From positions 4,241,501-4,305,500 of the forward strand of contig NZ_JBEJGX010000003.1 in assembly GCF_040253635.1 (NCBI RefSeq): a stretch of 64,000 nt of DNA, read 5' to 3'. The notes under the pieces are model-generated. The model was not told the origin of the DNA. It was given only the letters and a program-made list of their open reading frames with translations, and ran no database searches. The DNA comes from Streptomyces sp. Edi2 (GTDB lineage: Bacteria; Actinomycetota; Actinomycetes; Streptomycetales; Streptomycetaceae). The translations under genes were made by a program, and so were the position numbers. Below, piece after piece: positions 8,151 to 15,782 of the stretch (positions are counted from its first letter, which is position 1; each line of letters opens with the position of its first letter).

Positions 8151-8371
8151 CAGGCCGCCAGCCTGTGGTGGGAGCGCGTACGGCGGGCGGGTTGCACGGT
8201 ATTGGCCTCGATGTACGCGGCCAGTGCGGCCTCGGGTATGCGGACATGCCGCCCGACCTTGACGTACGTGATCCGGCGTTCCTGGATGAGGCGGCGGACG
8301 AAACGCACGCCTGTGCCGAGCCGCTCGGCAGCTTCGGGCACGGAAAGGAGACGGCCGTGCTGGTGGCTCAT
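8150..8371 (-). CDS. xis: Excisionase-like helix-turn-helix protein
   Basis: 73 residues. LLSVPEAAERLGTGVRFVRR followed by a wing RRITYVKVGRHVRIPEAAL is the MerR/excisionase-type winged helix that bends att DNA for excision. Its stop overlaps the int start (TGATG), the usual xis-int arrangement in pSAM2-like elements. The start at ATG 8371 follows AGGGAG with no spacer, so initiation may be weak or occur at an upstream codon; 19 extra in-frame codons are open up to 8428. The basic tail (ARRTRSHHRLAA) is typical of these proteins. Confidence 0.85.
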   Translation of the reverse strand: MSHQHGRLLSVPEAAERLGTGVRFVRRLIQERRITYVKVGRHVRIPEAALAAYIEANTVQPARRTRSHHRLAA

Positions 8372-9332
8372 CTCCCTTGTGCCAGGCCGGTGGTGGATGC
8401 CAACGGAGGGCATGACGGGTTGGTGCAAGGAGGTTCCTCTTCTGGCGCGCGGGGGTCGGGTGTCCCGGCACGGCGCCTTGGGCGTGGGTTACGGACGGGG
8501 GAGATCGGCCCGGTGTTTCGAACCGGACTTGCGAGGCGTTCGCGCCTTGCAGGAGGGCGCGGGGCGGGACGCGGAGAGCGTCGGCGCCGGTGCCCAGGTC
8601 GACGACGCCGTGGCGGCGCTGGGCGTACTCAATGCGGGAGTGCGTCGTGTTGGACATCGGGCGGCCGAGGACGGCGATGCGCCCAGCTGACGCTAGGCGG
8701 GACCGCGTTCGGTGCGGAGAATTCCGATATTGCGGGCGGTCCGGATTCCTGCCAGACCGATTTCAAGGGGTCGCACTGCCATGGGCTCAGTTATAACTCG
8801 CGATCGCCGGTTTGGTTAACGGCCGATCGTCGTCTATGTTTCGCCCGGCGCGCGACCGGGAGTGACCTCCGAACTGGGTTCTGGGCGTCGGCGGATGTTG
8901 CTGCGCTGGCCATCAGAAAGCTCTCTGACGTGGGGTGTTGTGTTGTAGCTTGCTCCGCAGCGGGGGTCAACGGTTTCCCGATGTGATCCTTCTGGCTCGA
9001 CCTGGTGCCTAACTGATTTCGGCAACGGCCAATCCGGGTCTATCGTTTTGGAACCGCCGCTCAGAATGCGTTCGCTGCCAGCTGCCCCATTCCCCAGCGG
9101 AATACTGGACTTGCGCGGCGTCGTTGTGGCTGTCTTGGATATCCGTCCCGGGCTGCCAGTTCAGGGCCATGAGAGATTCCGGCATGCCAATCCGGGAGCC
9201 GGCGAACCCACCTTCCTGCCTCCGCGGCCCTTCCCGGCACGTTCGGGCCGGAACCGTGTGCCGCCTCCTCCTGCGCTTCGCCCGAAGAGGGCTCGCCGTG
9301 CCTCCCCGCCCCCGACCAAGGAGCCATCACCG
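8372..9332. other. 960-bp spacer between xis and the winged-helix gene, with lower-GC patch
   Basis: No convincing gene. A leftward open frame covers 8433-8657 but lacks a ribosome site and recognisable content. From about 8720 to 9060 the sequence is noticeably richer in A and T than its surroundings (runs such as CAGTTATAACTC, GTTTGGTTAAC, CTATGTTTCG) and contains a TCAGAAAGCTCTCTGA hairpin at 8914. This is where divergent promoters for xis-int and for the rightward mobilisation genes should lie. The 5' leader of the gene at 9333 is open in frame from 9048 but is not protein-like. Confidence 0.4.
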
Positions 9333-10181
9333 ATGAGCTACGCCGCCCGCGAATGGGTGTGGGACCACAGCACCAGCAAGGGCACCGCCCGCATGGTCCT
9401 CACCCTGATCGCCGACCGCTGCGTAGACCGCGGCTGCGTCGCCTACGCGTCCCTGCCCGCCCTCATGAAGCGCGCGAACGCCTCCCGTACCGCCGTGCGC
9501 GACGCCCTGGCCAAGCTGGTCGCCACCGGCGAGCTGGAGCAGCTGACGGGCCGCAAGGGGCCCCGTGGAGAGACCTACTACCACCTCCCGGCCGCCGCCC
9601 GATTCCTCGCCGACCAAGCCATCGAGGAGGGCCGCAATCCGACCCTCCAGGGGGAACAGATTCCAACCCCCGAGGGGACGGAATCCGACCCTGCCGCCCC
9701 CTTCGAAGGGGGACCGGAATCTGACCCCGGGGAACGGAATCCCACCCCCGGGGGGCACGGAACCCAACCCTCAGGGGGCACGGATTCCGACCCCCAGAAC
9801 AGTAGTGAACCGAAGGTGAACGGTAAGAGCAGCAGCTCTGCCCCACTCATCCCCGCCACCCAATGGCAGATCGACGAGGACACCCGGGCCTGGCTGCAGC
9901 ACCAGGGGCACCTCGCCCGGCTCGGCGATCACGCCCTGCGCACCGCCGACGAGAAGTGGCGCTCCTACCGAGCGGTCGGGATACCGCGCACCGCCGCCGC
10001 GTGGGCCGCCGACTGGCGCGCCTGGATCGCCCGCGAACACACCCCCACCCCCGGGCACCCGCATCTGCGCGCCCTGCCCGGCGGCGCTCCCACCTCAACC
10101 TTGGCGGGCGGCATGACTCGCGCCGAAGCACACACCGCAGCCCTCCTCGCCGCCCTCGACGAGCCGGCGGAAACGGAGTAA
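9333..10181 (+). CDS. Winged-helix protein, possible replication initiator or regulator of the element
   Basis: 282 residues from ATG at 9333 with AAGGAG 8 bases upstream. Residues 1-90 form a winged-helix domain (TARMVLTLIADRCVDRGCVA ... SRTAVRDALAKLVATGELEQ). A Pro/Gly-rich linker (about 100-155) is encoded by short DNA repeats. The C-terminal part (about 170-260: WQIDEDTRAWLQ ... WRSYRAVGIPRTAAAWAADW) resembles the C-terminal region of helix-turn-helix proteins found next to relaxases in Streptomyces elements. Such proteins are annotated variously as replication initiators or transcriptional regulators. The gene precedes the GGGGAC repeat field and the mob genes. A role in element replication is inferred only from position. 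Confidence 0.6.
   Translation: MSYAAREWVWDHSTSKGTARMVLTLIADRCVDRGCVAYASLPALMKRANASRTAVRDALAKLVATGELEQLTGRKGPRGETYYHLPAAARFLADQAIEEGRNPTLQGEQIPTPEGTESDPAAPFEGGPESDPGERNPTPGGHGTQPSGGTDSDPQNSSEPKVNGKSSSSAPLIPATQWQIDEDTRAWLQHQGHLARLGDHALRTADEKWRSYRAVGIPRTAAAWAADWRAWIAREHTPTPGHPHLRALPGGAPTSTLAGGMTRAEAHTAALLAALDEPAETE
9632..9795 (+). repeat. In-gene tandem CGGAATCCGACCCC-type repeats
   Basis: Six to seven imperfect copies of a 20-30 base unit of the type GGGGNNCGGAATCCGACCC lie inside the linker of the winged-helix gene. They translate as ESDP, NPTP and DSDP blocks. The unit resembles iterons in spacing and sequence conservation, so it could double as a binding site for the protein that contains it. 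Confidence 0.6.
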
Positions 10182-10440
10182 CCCGCCGTGCCTTGGAACG
10201 TCGCGCAGTCGCCTCCGTGGCCCAAGCGGCGCCGGAGCTGGCGTGGCGGCTGATCGCCCACCGGATGTCGGTGGCCATCGCGCGAGCATCCGTGGGCACC
10301 GGCCCGCAGCTGCGTCGCGGCTCGTGCAGTAGATGGTCGCGCGCCGCCCCAGCGCCGGCCACCACTGACATGTCTCTGCCCCGGGAGGCATGGCACGCGA
10401 GGAGGGAGAGCAGGGCAAGGTCCGCTTGACCGGCAGCCCG

Positions 10441-10835
10441 TCGGTCCCCGACCGGATGAACGCACAGGACCGCCTCAGCCGACGGCTCCACACGGTCCCC
10501 GGTCCCCAGCGGCAGCTCGACAGTCCGGTCCCGTCGGGGACCGTCCCGACGCGGTCCCCGACGGGAACCCGCGCGGGGACCGAGCTCACCGAAACCGGGG
10601 ACCGGGGACCGTCGAAGATGGGACCGGGGAAGGAACCGTGACAGCACGGCCCCCAAGGCCAGCAGTGACGCGGACCCAGCACCGACACCCGCGAAACCCT
10701 GCTCAGCGCGCCACGGAACTGTCCCGATCTCCCGGGGACCGGGAGATCGGGGACCGTCCTCACTCGGTCCCCAACAACGGGGGACCAACCATCAGGGGAC
10801 CGTCCCCGCCCGGTCCCCGAGTCCCCGACTCTCGC
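10441..10835. repeat. Dense GGGGAC / GTCCCC direct and inverted repeat field
   Basis: Sixteen copies of the hexamer GGGGAC (eight on each strand), mostly within CGGGGACCG, occur in about 395 bases between the winged-helix gene and the MobC-like gene. They form many overlapping inverted repeats such as CCGGGGACCGGGGACCG and CGGGGACCGTCCCG. The region 10182-10988 has no convincing gene. Its position directly upstream of mobC and relaxase genes makes it the best candidate for oriT or for the vegetative origin of the element. Confidence 0.75.
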
Positions 10836-10988
10836 AATGTCAGACCGAGCTCGGGACGAGCAGCCTCGACCCGCGCTGCGAACCACGGCCGGAGGCCGAG
10901 CGCTGCATGGCTCCCTGCGCGTCCCCCACCGACCAGCGGACACGGACCATGCCGCCGCAACGCCCGCCCACACCGAACTCCCACACCC

Positions 10989-11624
10989 ATGGAAAAGAAC
11001 TCAGTGCACAACACGAACCACGAGGCCACCTCCCAAAACGACAGCCAGGAGGACCGCAACAGCACCACCAGCGGAGCAAGTTGTACCGGGAGCAATGCTC
11101 CCGGTTCTCCCGCCCCGGGGGTGGCGGGAGCGGACCGGCGCCAGGGGGCACCGGACCGGCAAGCTGCGGCCGAGGGCGGACCGCAGCCTGGAGAGGGACG
11201 GCAGGCCGAGACCCTCTCGCCGAAGCGTCAGCGCGCCCGTCAGCCGAAGCCGCTCAAGCGTCTGCGCCAGCCCAGCTGCCGCATGAACGAGCCCGAGTAC
11301 GCGCGCTTCACCGCCGCAGCCGCCCACTGCAAGATGGCCAACGCCGCCTTCCTCGCCTACGCCGTCGACAAGGCTGCCCGCGACCTGACCCGCACCGCCG
11401 CCGAGATCGCCACCGAACGGGAAGTCATCGACGAGATCTTCGCCGCCCGCCGACACCTGGGCCGCATCCACGGCCTCTTCAACCAGGTCGCCAAGGCCCT
11501 CAATTCCGGCGCCGACACACCCCATCTCGACGCCACCGCACAGGCGGTCCACGACGCGGCCCGCCGCATGGAGGATGCCGCCGATGCCCTCCTCGCCCAC
11601 CGCGACGGCGGCGAGTCGGCGTGA
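10989..11624 (+). CDS. MobC-like mobilisation accessory protein
   Basis: 211 residues if ATG 10989 is used. GTG at 11004 is equally possible and has GGAAAAG upstream. The first ~95 residues are low-complexity, rich in Ser, Gly and Gln. The C-terminal half has the ribbon-helix-helix/MobC pattern: CRMNEPEYARFTAAAAHCKM, then FLAYAVDKAARDL and a terminal helix pair EIFAARRHLGRIHGLFNQVA KALN. MobC proteins bind oriT and help the relaxase nick. Its TGA overlaps the relaxase GTG (GTGA), so the two are translationally coupled, the usual arrangement for this pair. Confidence 0.8.
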   Translation: MEKNSVHNTNHEATSQNDSQEDRNSTTSGASCTGSNAPGSPAPGVAGADRRQGAPDRQAAAEGGPQPGEGRQAETLSPKRQRARQPKPLKRLRQPSCRMNEPEYARFTAAAAHCKMANAAFLAYAVDKAARDLTRTAAEIATEREVIDEIFAARRHLGRIHGLFNQVAKALNSGADTPHLDATAQAVHDAARRMEDAADALLAHRDGGESA

Positions 11625-13336
11625 TCCCCAGCATCCACAAGCGCGGCAGCGAGACGATCGGCCTGATCCGCTACCTCTACGGCCCCGGCACCCACGAGGA
11701 ACACATCGACCCGCACCTGGTCACTGCCTTCGGCCCGCTCACCCCCGACCCCGGCCGCGACCCCCACGCCACCTACGAGCAGCTGCAGCGCCTGCTCGAC
11801 CAACCCATCAACGCCCTGCCCAAAAACCGCCGCCCCAACAAGCACGTGTGGCACATCTCCGTACGGGCCAGCCCCGAGGACCCGATCCTGTCCGACGAAG
11901 ACTGGGCCGCCATCGCCCACCGAACCGTCGCCGCTACCGGCATCGCGCCGGAAGGCGACGAAGCCGCGTGCCGGTGGGCGGCGGTGCGCCACGCTGACGA
12001 CCACATCCACATCATCGCCACCCTCGTCCGCGACGACGGCCGCCGCCCACGCCTCCACAACGAAGCCCACCGCGCCCAGGCCGAGGCCCGCCGCATCGAG
12101 GCCGACTACGGCCTCCGCCGCATCGCGCCCGGGGACGGCACCGCCGCCAAGCGCCCCACCAGTGCCGAGCGCCACAAGGCCGAACGTCGCGGTCAGGACG
12201 CCACCTCACGTGACCTCCTTCGTGAACGCGTCCATCGGGCGCTGGCCGGGGCCATGGACGAGAGCGAGTTCTTCGACCGGCTCGCCGCCGAAGGCGTACG
12301 CGTCAAGAAGCGGATCGCGCCCTCCGGCGACGTGCTCGGCTACTCGGTCGCCATGGTCGGCGACCGCAACAAAGACAACGAGCCGGTCTGGTTCTCCGGC
12401 TCCAAGCTCGCCCCGGACCTGTCCCTGCCCAGGATCCGCAAGCGATTGGCGGCCACGACGGACATGCCCGAGCCTCCCGCAGTCTTGGAACGCAGCGCAG
12501 CCTCCGCGCCCGTCCGCGCCCGCCACTTCGCCGCCGAGGCCACTGGCTCCGCACTGGTGTCGATGTCGTCCGACGACGACAGCGCGACAGCGGCCCAGCT
12601 GATCGGAGTCGGCGAGGTCCTCGACGCCCTCGCCCAAACCTCGCTCGGCCCCACACAGGCAGAACTGCGAGATGCCGCTCGGTACTTCGAGCGCGCCGCT
12701 CGCTCCCACATCCGCGCCAAGAATGAGGAGATGTACGCCCTGCGTCGCGCGGCCAACCAGATCGTCCACTCTGGGACCGCGCTCGGCAGCGGTCAGGACG
12801 GTGCCGCCACCGCTCTGGTCCTCGACGTCATGATCCTGGCCGTCATCGGCGCTGCCCGCTGGCACGCTGCCCGCGGCCATGCCCAACAGGCCGAGGCCGC
12901 TCAACAGGCCGCAGACCGCCTGCGCGCCGCGTACCAGGCAACTGCCGCCGGTCCACTGGCCGCCATGCGCACCTACGGACAGCGACTGCCCGGCCCGGCC
13001 CGGGGGCGTCACGCCGCCACGATCCGCGCCGCGCTCCCCCACCTCGCCGACCGCCTCGAAGCTGAGCCTGGCCGGGACGCGCTGACTGCTGTTCTCGACC
13101 AGGCCAAGGGTGCCGGCCACGACGCCGTCGCCCTGCTGACTAAGGCCGCTCAGCAGCGTGAACTAGGCAGCGCCGAGTCGATCAGTGACGTCCTGGTCTG
13201 GCGACTGCACCACCTCGGGTACATCGCCCCGACCACGTCCGTACCCCGGCCGCAGCGTCCACGCAGCAGTCCCCCTGCTGCTCCTGCCGCAGCGACAGTC
13301 GTCCACCAGGAGGCGCCGCAGCCACGACTCCGGTGA
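11621..13336 (+). CDS. Relaxase / mobilisation nuclease
   Basis: 571 residues from GTG at 11621. The catalytic metal-binding motif HADDHIHI (His124, His128, His130; H-x3-H-x-H) sits downstream of an N-terminal block with KHVWHISVRASPEDP. A candidate nucleophile tyrosine is Tyr18/Tyr20 in LIRYLYGPGTHEEH, which fits P-type relaxases. The C-terminal ~300 residues are helical, Ala-rich and end in a Pro/Ala tail. The enzyme nicks oriT and leads the strand into a recipient using a co-resident conjugation machine. No coupling protein or TraB is visible here, so the element is probably mobilised in trans. No terminator is obvious before the convergent flavoprotein gene. Confidence 0.88.
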   Translation: MIPSIHKRGSETIGLIRYLYGPGTHEEHIDPHLVTAFGPLTPDPGRDPHATYEQLQRLLDQPINALPKNRRPNKHVWHISVRASPEDPILSDEDWAAIAHRTVAATGIAPEGDEAACRWAAVRHADDHIHIIATLVRDDGRRPRLHNEAHRAQAEARRIEADYGLRRIAPGDGTAAKRPTSAERHKAERRGQDATSRDLLRERVHRALAGAMDESEFFDRLAAEGVRVKKRIAPSGDVLGYSVAMVGDRNKDNEPVWFSGSKLAPDLSLPRIRKRLAATTDMPEPPAVLERSAASAPVRARHFAAEATGSALVSMSSDDDSATAAQLIGVGEVLDALAQTSLGPTQAELRDAARYFERAARSHIRAKNEEMYALRRAANQIVHSGTALGSGQDGAATALVLDVMILAVIGAARWHAARGHAQQAEAAQQAADRLRAAYQATAAGPLAAMRTYGQRLPGPARGRHAATIRAALPHLADRLEAEPGRDALTAVLDQAKGAGHDAVALLTKAAQQRELGSAESISDVLVWRLHHLGYIAPTTSVPRPQRPRSSPPAAPAAATVVHQEAPQPRLR

Positions 13337-13894
13337 TCACGACCGCCCCGGCACCTTCGGGGCGAGCAGTTCCAGCGCTTCCTCCCACCGGAAGTGGTCG
13401 GCCCCGCCGCCGGCCTTGGGCCGGTGAGGCTCGTACCCACCGATCAGGACGCCCATCTCGCGCAGCCGGTCCAAGCTCTGCCGGTACGCGGGATGGGCGG
13501 CCTGGGCCGAGTTCAGATACGGCAAGACGGCGGTCGGAATACCGAAGCCGTACGCCTCGCACAGGATGCCCAGGGCCAAGGTGTCAGAGATCCCGGCCGC
13601 CCACTTGTTGATCGTGTTGAACGTGGCCGGGGCGACCGCGATGGCGTCGGCGGGCGGCAGGGGCCGGGGATCACCGGGTGAGCGCCAGGCCGAGCGGATG
13701 GGGTAGCCGGTCTGCGCTTCGACCGCCGTCGTGTCTATGAAGCCGAGGCCCTGTGGGGTGGCGACGACGCCCACGTCCCAGTTCGCCTCCTGCGCAGCTG
13801 TGATCAGCTTGCCGACGTCGTCGGCGATTCCGGACGCGCATACGACGACGTACAGGAACGGCTTCTTGGTCTGCTGGTCAGGCTGATCGCTCAC
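13337..13894 (-). CDS. Flavoprotein (PPC-decarboxylase-like fold)
   Basis: 185 residues from GTG at 13894, overlapping the stop of the upstream XRE regulator (GTGA). The fold markers are FLYVVVCASGIADDVGKLI (first strand and loop), VGVVATPQGLGFIDT, the flavin-contact segment ADAIAVAPATFNTINKWAAG (residues about 85-104) and ILCEAYGFGIPTAVLPYLN. These match the HFCD flavoprotein superfamily (phosphopantothenoylcysteine decarboxylase, EpiD, Dfp). Housekeeping Dfp is longer and fused to a synthetase, so this is a stand-alone paralogue. The XRE regulator-flavoprotein pair is a recurrent Streptomyces arrangement of unknown function. It could decarboxylate or oxidise a thiol-containing substrate or be a sensor; the sequence does not decide. 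Confidence 0.85.
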   Translation of the reverse strand: MSDQPDQQTKKPFLYVVVCASGIADDVGKLITAAQEANWDVGVVATPQGLGFIDTTAVEAQTGYPIRSAWRSPGDPRPLPPADAIAVAPATFNTINKWAAGISDTLALGILCEAYGFGIPTAVLPYLNSAQAAHPAYRQSLDRLREMGVLIGGYEPHRPKAGGGADHFRWEEALELLAPKVPGRS

Positions 13895-15162
13895 GCGGGG
13901 ACTCCCAGTCGACGGCTGAAGTGATGCAGTTCCGGCAGGGTACGACGGCGGTCGCGGGCGGCCATGTCGGCGACCAGCTCCCGGACGGCCGGGCGGCGGA
14001 TGTCCTGGGCCGCGCAGCTCTCGGCGATGCGCAGAGCCTGGTAGCCGTCGGCGAGGCGGCCCTGCTGGCTGTAGGCGCGGGCGGATTCGACCCACAGGGC
14101 AGCACGGCGCTCGGGCACAGGGATGTGGCGACGCATGAGGGGTCGGGCGGTCTGCAAGGCGATTCCCGCGTCGCCGAAGGCAACGGCCGCACTGACCCCG
14201 TGCAGGGCAACGTTGGTCGGGCTGAAATTGGCCCAGGCATCGGGACGGTCCAGCGCGACATAGCGGGCGACTTCCTTCGCCTCGGTGAGGAAATCCTGGG
14301 TGGCGGAGCGGTCGTCGCCGGTGCTGGCAGCGGTGACGCCGCGCAGGAGCAGCAGGCCGAGCGCGGCGAGGTATTTCGGGGAGCGTTGGTCGTACGCACC
14401 TGTGAGCTGGTCGGCAGTGTGCCGGACGAGGGTGATGGCCTGGGCGGTGTGGCCGTCACGGGCGAGTACGTGGGCATGTACTCGGACACTGGACGCAAGT
14501 ACCACCGGATCGCCGGAGCGCTCGGCCTCGGCCATGGCCCTGCCGACCGCGAGCCAGGCGTTGCCGTGATCACTCTGTTTGAGCAGCAGGCTTGCCGAGG
14601 TCTGGTAGGCCGTGGCCAGTAGTGCGGACAGGTCGGTCGAGCCGGGGGATTCGCCGATGGCTTGCCGGAGCTTCCCGATCAGTCCGGGCAGCGTGCGCTC
14701 CAGTTGCGTGTAGTGGCAGGTGCAGAAGAGGCGGCGTGCGGCGGCGACGTGATCTCGCATCTCCGGCAGGTCCGGTACGGGGTCTGTGGCCGCCGGGCTC
14801 GGGCCGGGGAGAAGGGACTGGATCAGGTCCTGGTGTGCGCCGGCGGGAGTGGTCGGGGCCGCAAGCGCGGCGACGCCCGCAGCGAGAAAGGTACGGCGGT
14901 GCATGTCTTCTGTCTCTGGGTTGGAGGGAGTGGCATCCGGAGCAGCAGCGAGACCGAGATGGTGCGGCGGGATGTCCAGCACCCGCGCGACCTCGCGCAG
15001 CATGTGGACGTCCTGGGCACCTCTGCCGGCTTCCAGGCGGCTCACTTTGGACTGGTGATACCCCAGTGCGGCAGCGACGTTCTTCTGCGAGCGCCGCTGT
15101 AACACGCGTGCCTGACGGATCACTTCACCGATCCGTCTCGCTTCGCTCTGTGCTTCGGCCAT
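13891..15162 (-). CDS. XRE-family regulator with TPR-like C-terminal domain
   Basis: 423 residues from ATG at 15162 (GGGAGGAG eleven bases upstream; an in-frame GTG at 15171 is an alternative). Residues 8-65 form the DNA-binding domain: IGEVIRQARVLQRRSQKNVA followed by AALGYHQSKVSRLEAG and a helix ending VLDIPPHHLGLA. Then comes MHRRTFLAAGVAALAAP, an internal Arg-Arg hydrophobic segment common in this regulator family and not at the N-terminus, so not an export signal. The rest is helical TPR-like repeats (SARAYSQQGRLADGYQALRI). It is coupled to the flavoprotein and divergent from the HATPase-MurA run, so it may control that run from the 176-bp intergenic region. A 30-base piece of this gene also occurs at 46604. 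Confidence 0.85.
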   Translation of the reverse strand: MAEAQSEARRIGEVIRQARVLQRRSQKNVAAALGYHQSKVSRLEAGRGAQDVHMLREVARVLDIPPHHLGLAAAPDATPSNPETEDMHRRTFLAAGVAALAAPTTPAGAHQDLIQSLLPGPSPAATDPVPDLPEMRDHVAAARRLFCTCHYTQLERTLPGLIGKLRQAIGESPGSTDLSALLATAYQTSASLLLKQSDHGNAWLAVGRAMAEAERSGDPVVLASSVRVHAHVLARDGHTAQAITLVRHTADQLTGAYDQRSPKYLAALGLLLLRGVTAASTGDDRSATQDFLTEAKEVARYVALDRPDAWANFSPTNVALHGVSAAVAFGDAGIALQTARPLMRRHIPVPERRAALWVESARAYSQQGRLADGYQALRIAESCAAQDIRRPAVRELVADMAARDRRRTLPELHHFSRRLGVPA

Positions 15163-15338
15163 CTGTGCCACGGCTCCTCCCGCCGTCGCCGATCCTGCCT
15201 GCTCAACCGAGCGTAATGGAGAGGTACTTGGCTGTGATGCAGCTCGTGCATAAGTGATGCAGCCGCAGCACACGGACTGGTTCCGCTTGCTCCTGGAGCG
15301 GTTGCGTGGAGCAGCCGCACCCATCCAGGAGGCCACTC

Positions 15339-15782
15339 ATGGAAGTGCACGACATCCGCTTGTCTGTCTTCGGGACACCCGCTGCCGCGGCGTCCGCGCG
15401 GCGTCGGCTCGTCGCCGCGATACGCGACTGGGGCCTGCCTGCCGGCAGCGATGCACTGCACGTCGCTGAGCTGATGGCCGGCGAACTGCTCTCGAACGCC
15501 GTGCAGCACGCAGGTCCCGGCGCAGTCACCGTGACTGCCCGCTGTGATGGCAACGCCATTCGGGTCGAGGTCAGCGACAGCAGTCGCGATCTGCCCCGGA
15601 CCCGGTCGCCCAGCCAGGACGACGAGCACGGTCGGGGCCTGTCCATCGTCGCGGCCCTGGCCGACCGGTACGGCACCGAACCGACCGCGTCTGGCAAGCG
15701 GTGCTGGGCGGAGGTCGGCCTCCAAGCAGTTTCAAGTCCCGAAGTCGCACTACCCGTTCCACTTCCGAGGAGACGACCGTGA
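15339..15782 (+). CDS. HATPase (anti-sigma/SpoIIAB-RsbW-like ATP-binding protein)
   Basis: 147 residues from ATG at 15339 with AGGAGG 8 bases upstream. The N-box ELMAGELLSNAVQHA and G-box HGRGLSIVAALADRYG identify the GHKL ATPase fold of serine-kinase anti-sigma factors, which are very numerous in Streptomyces as free-standing regulators. No sigma factor or STAS partner is adjacent. Its stop overlaps the MurA-like start (GTGA), so it heads the six-gene coupled run. It probably regulates the run or the element. The extra C-terminal 20 residues (SSPEVALPVPLPRRRP) are not part of the fold. Confidence 0.82.
   Translation: MEVHDIRLSVFGTPAAAASARRRLVAAIRDWGLPAGSDALHVAELMAGELLSNAVQHAGPGAVTVTARCDGNAIRVEVSDSSRDLPRTRSPSQDDEHGRGLSIVAALADRYGTEPTASGKRCWAEVGLQAVSSPEVALPVPLPRRRP

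Noticed and set aside
8433..8657. Leftward open frame directly upstream of xis (MSNTTHSRIEYAQRRHG start)
   Set aside because: No ribosome site and no recognisable domain; it runs into the xis promoter region. The high-GC composition alone keeps it open.
11001..13120. Long open frames antisense to MobC-like and relaxase genes
   Set aside because: They are mirror frames of strongly coding genes, with Gly/Val/Asp-rich low-complexity translations and no ribosome sites.
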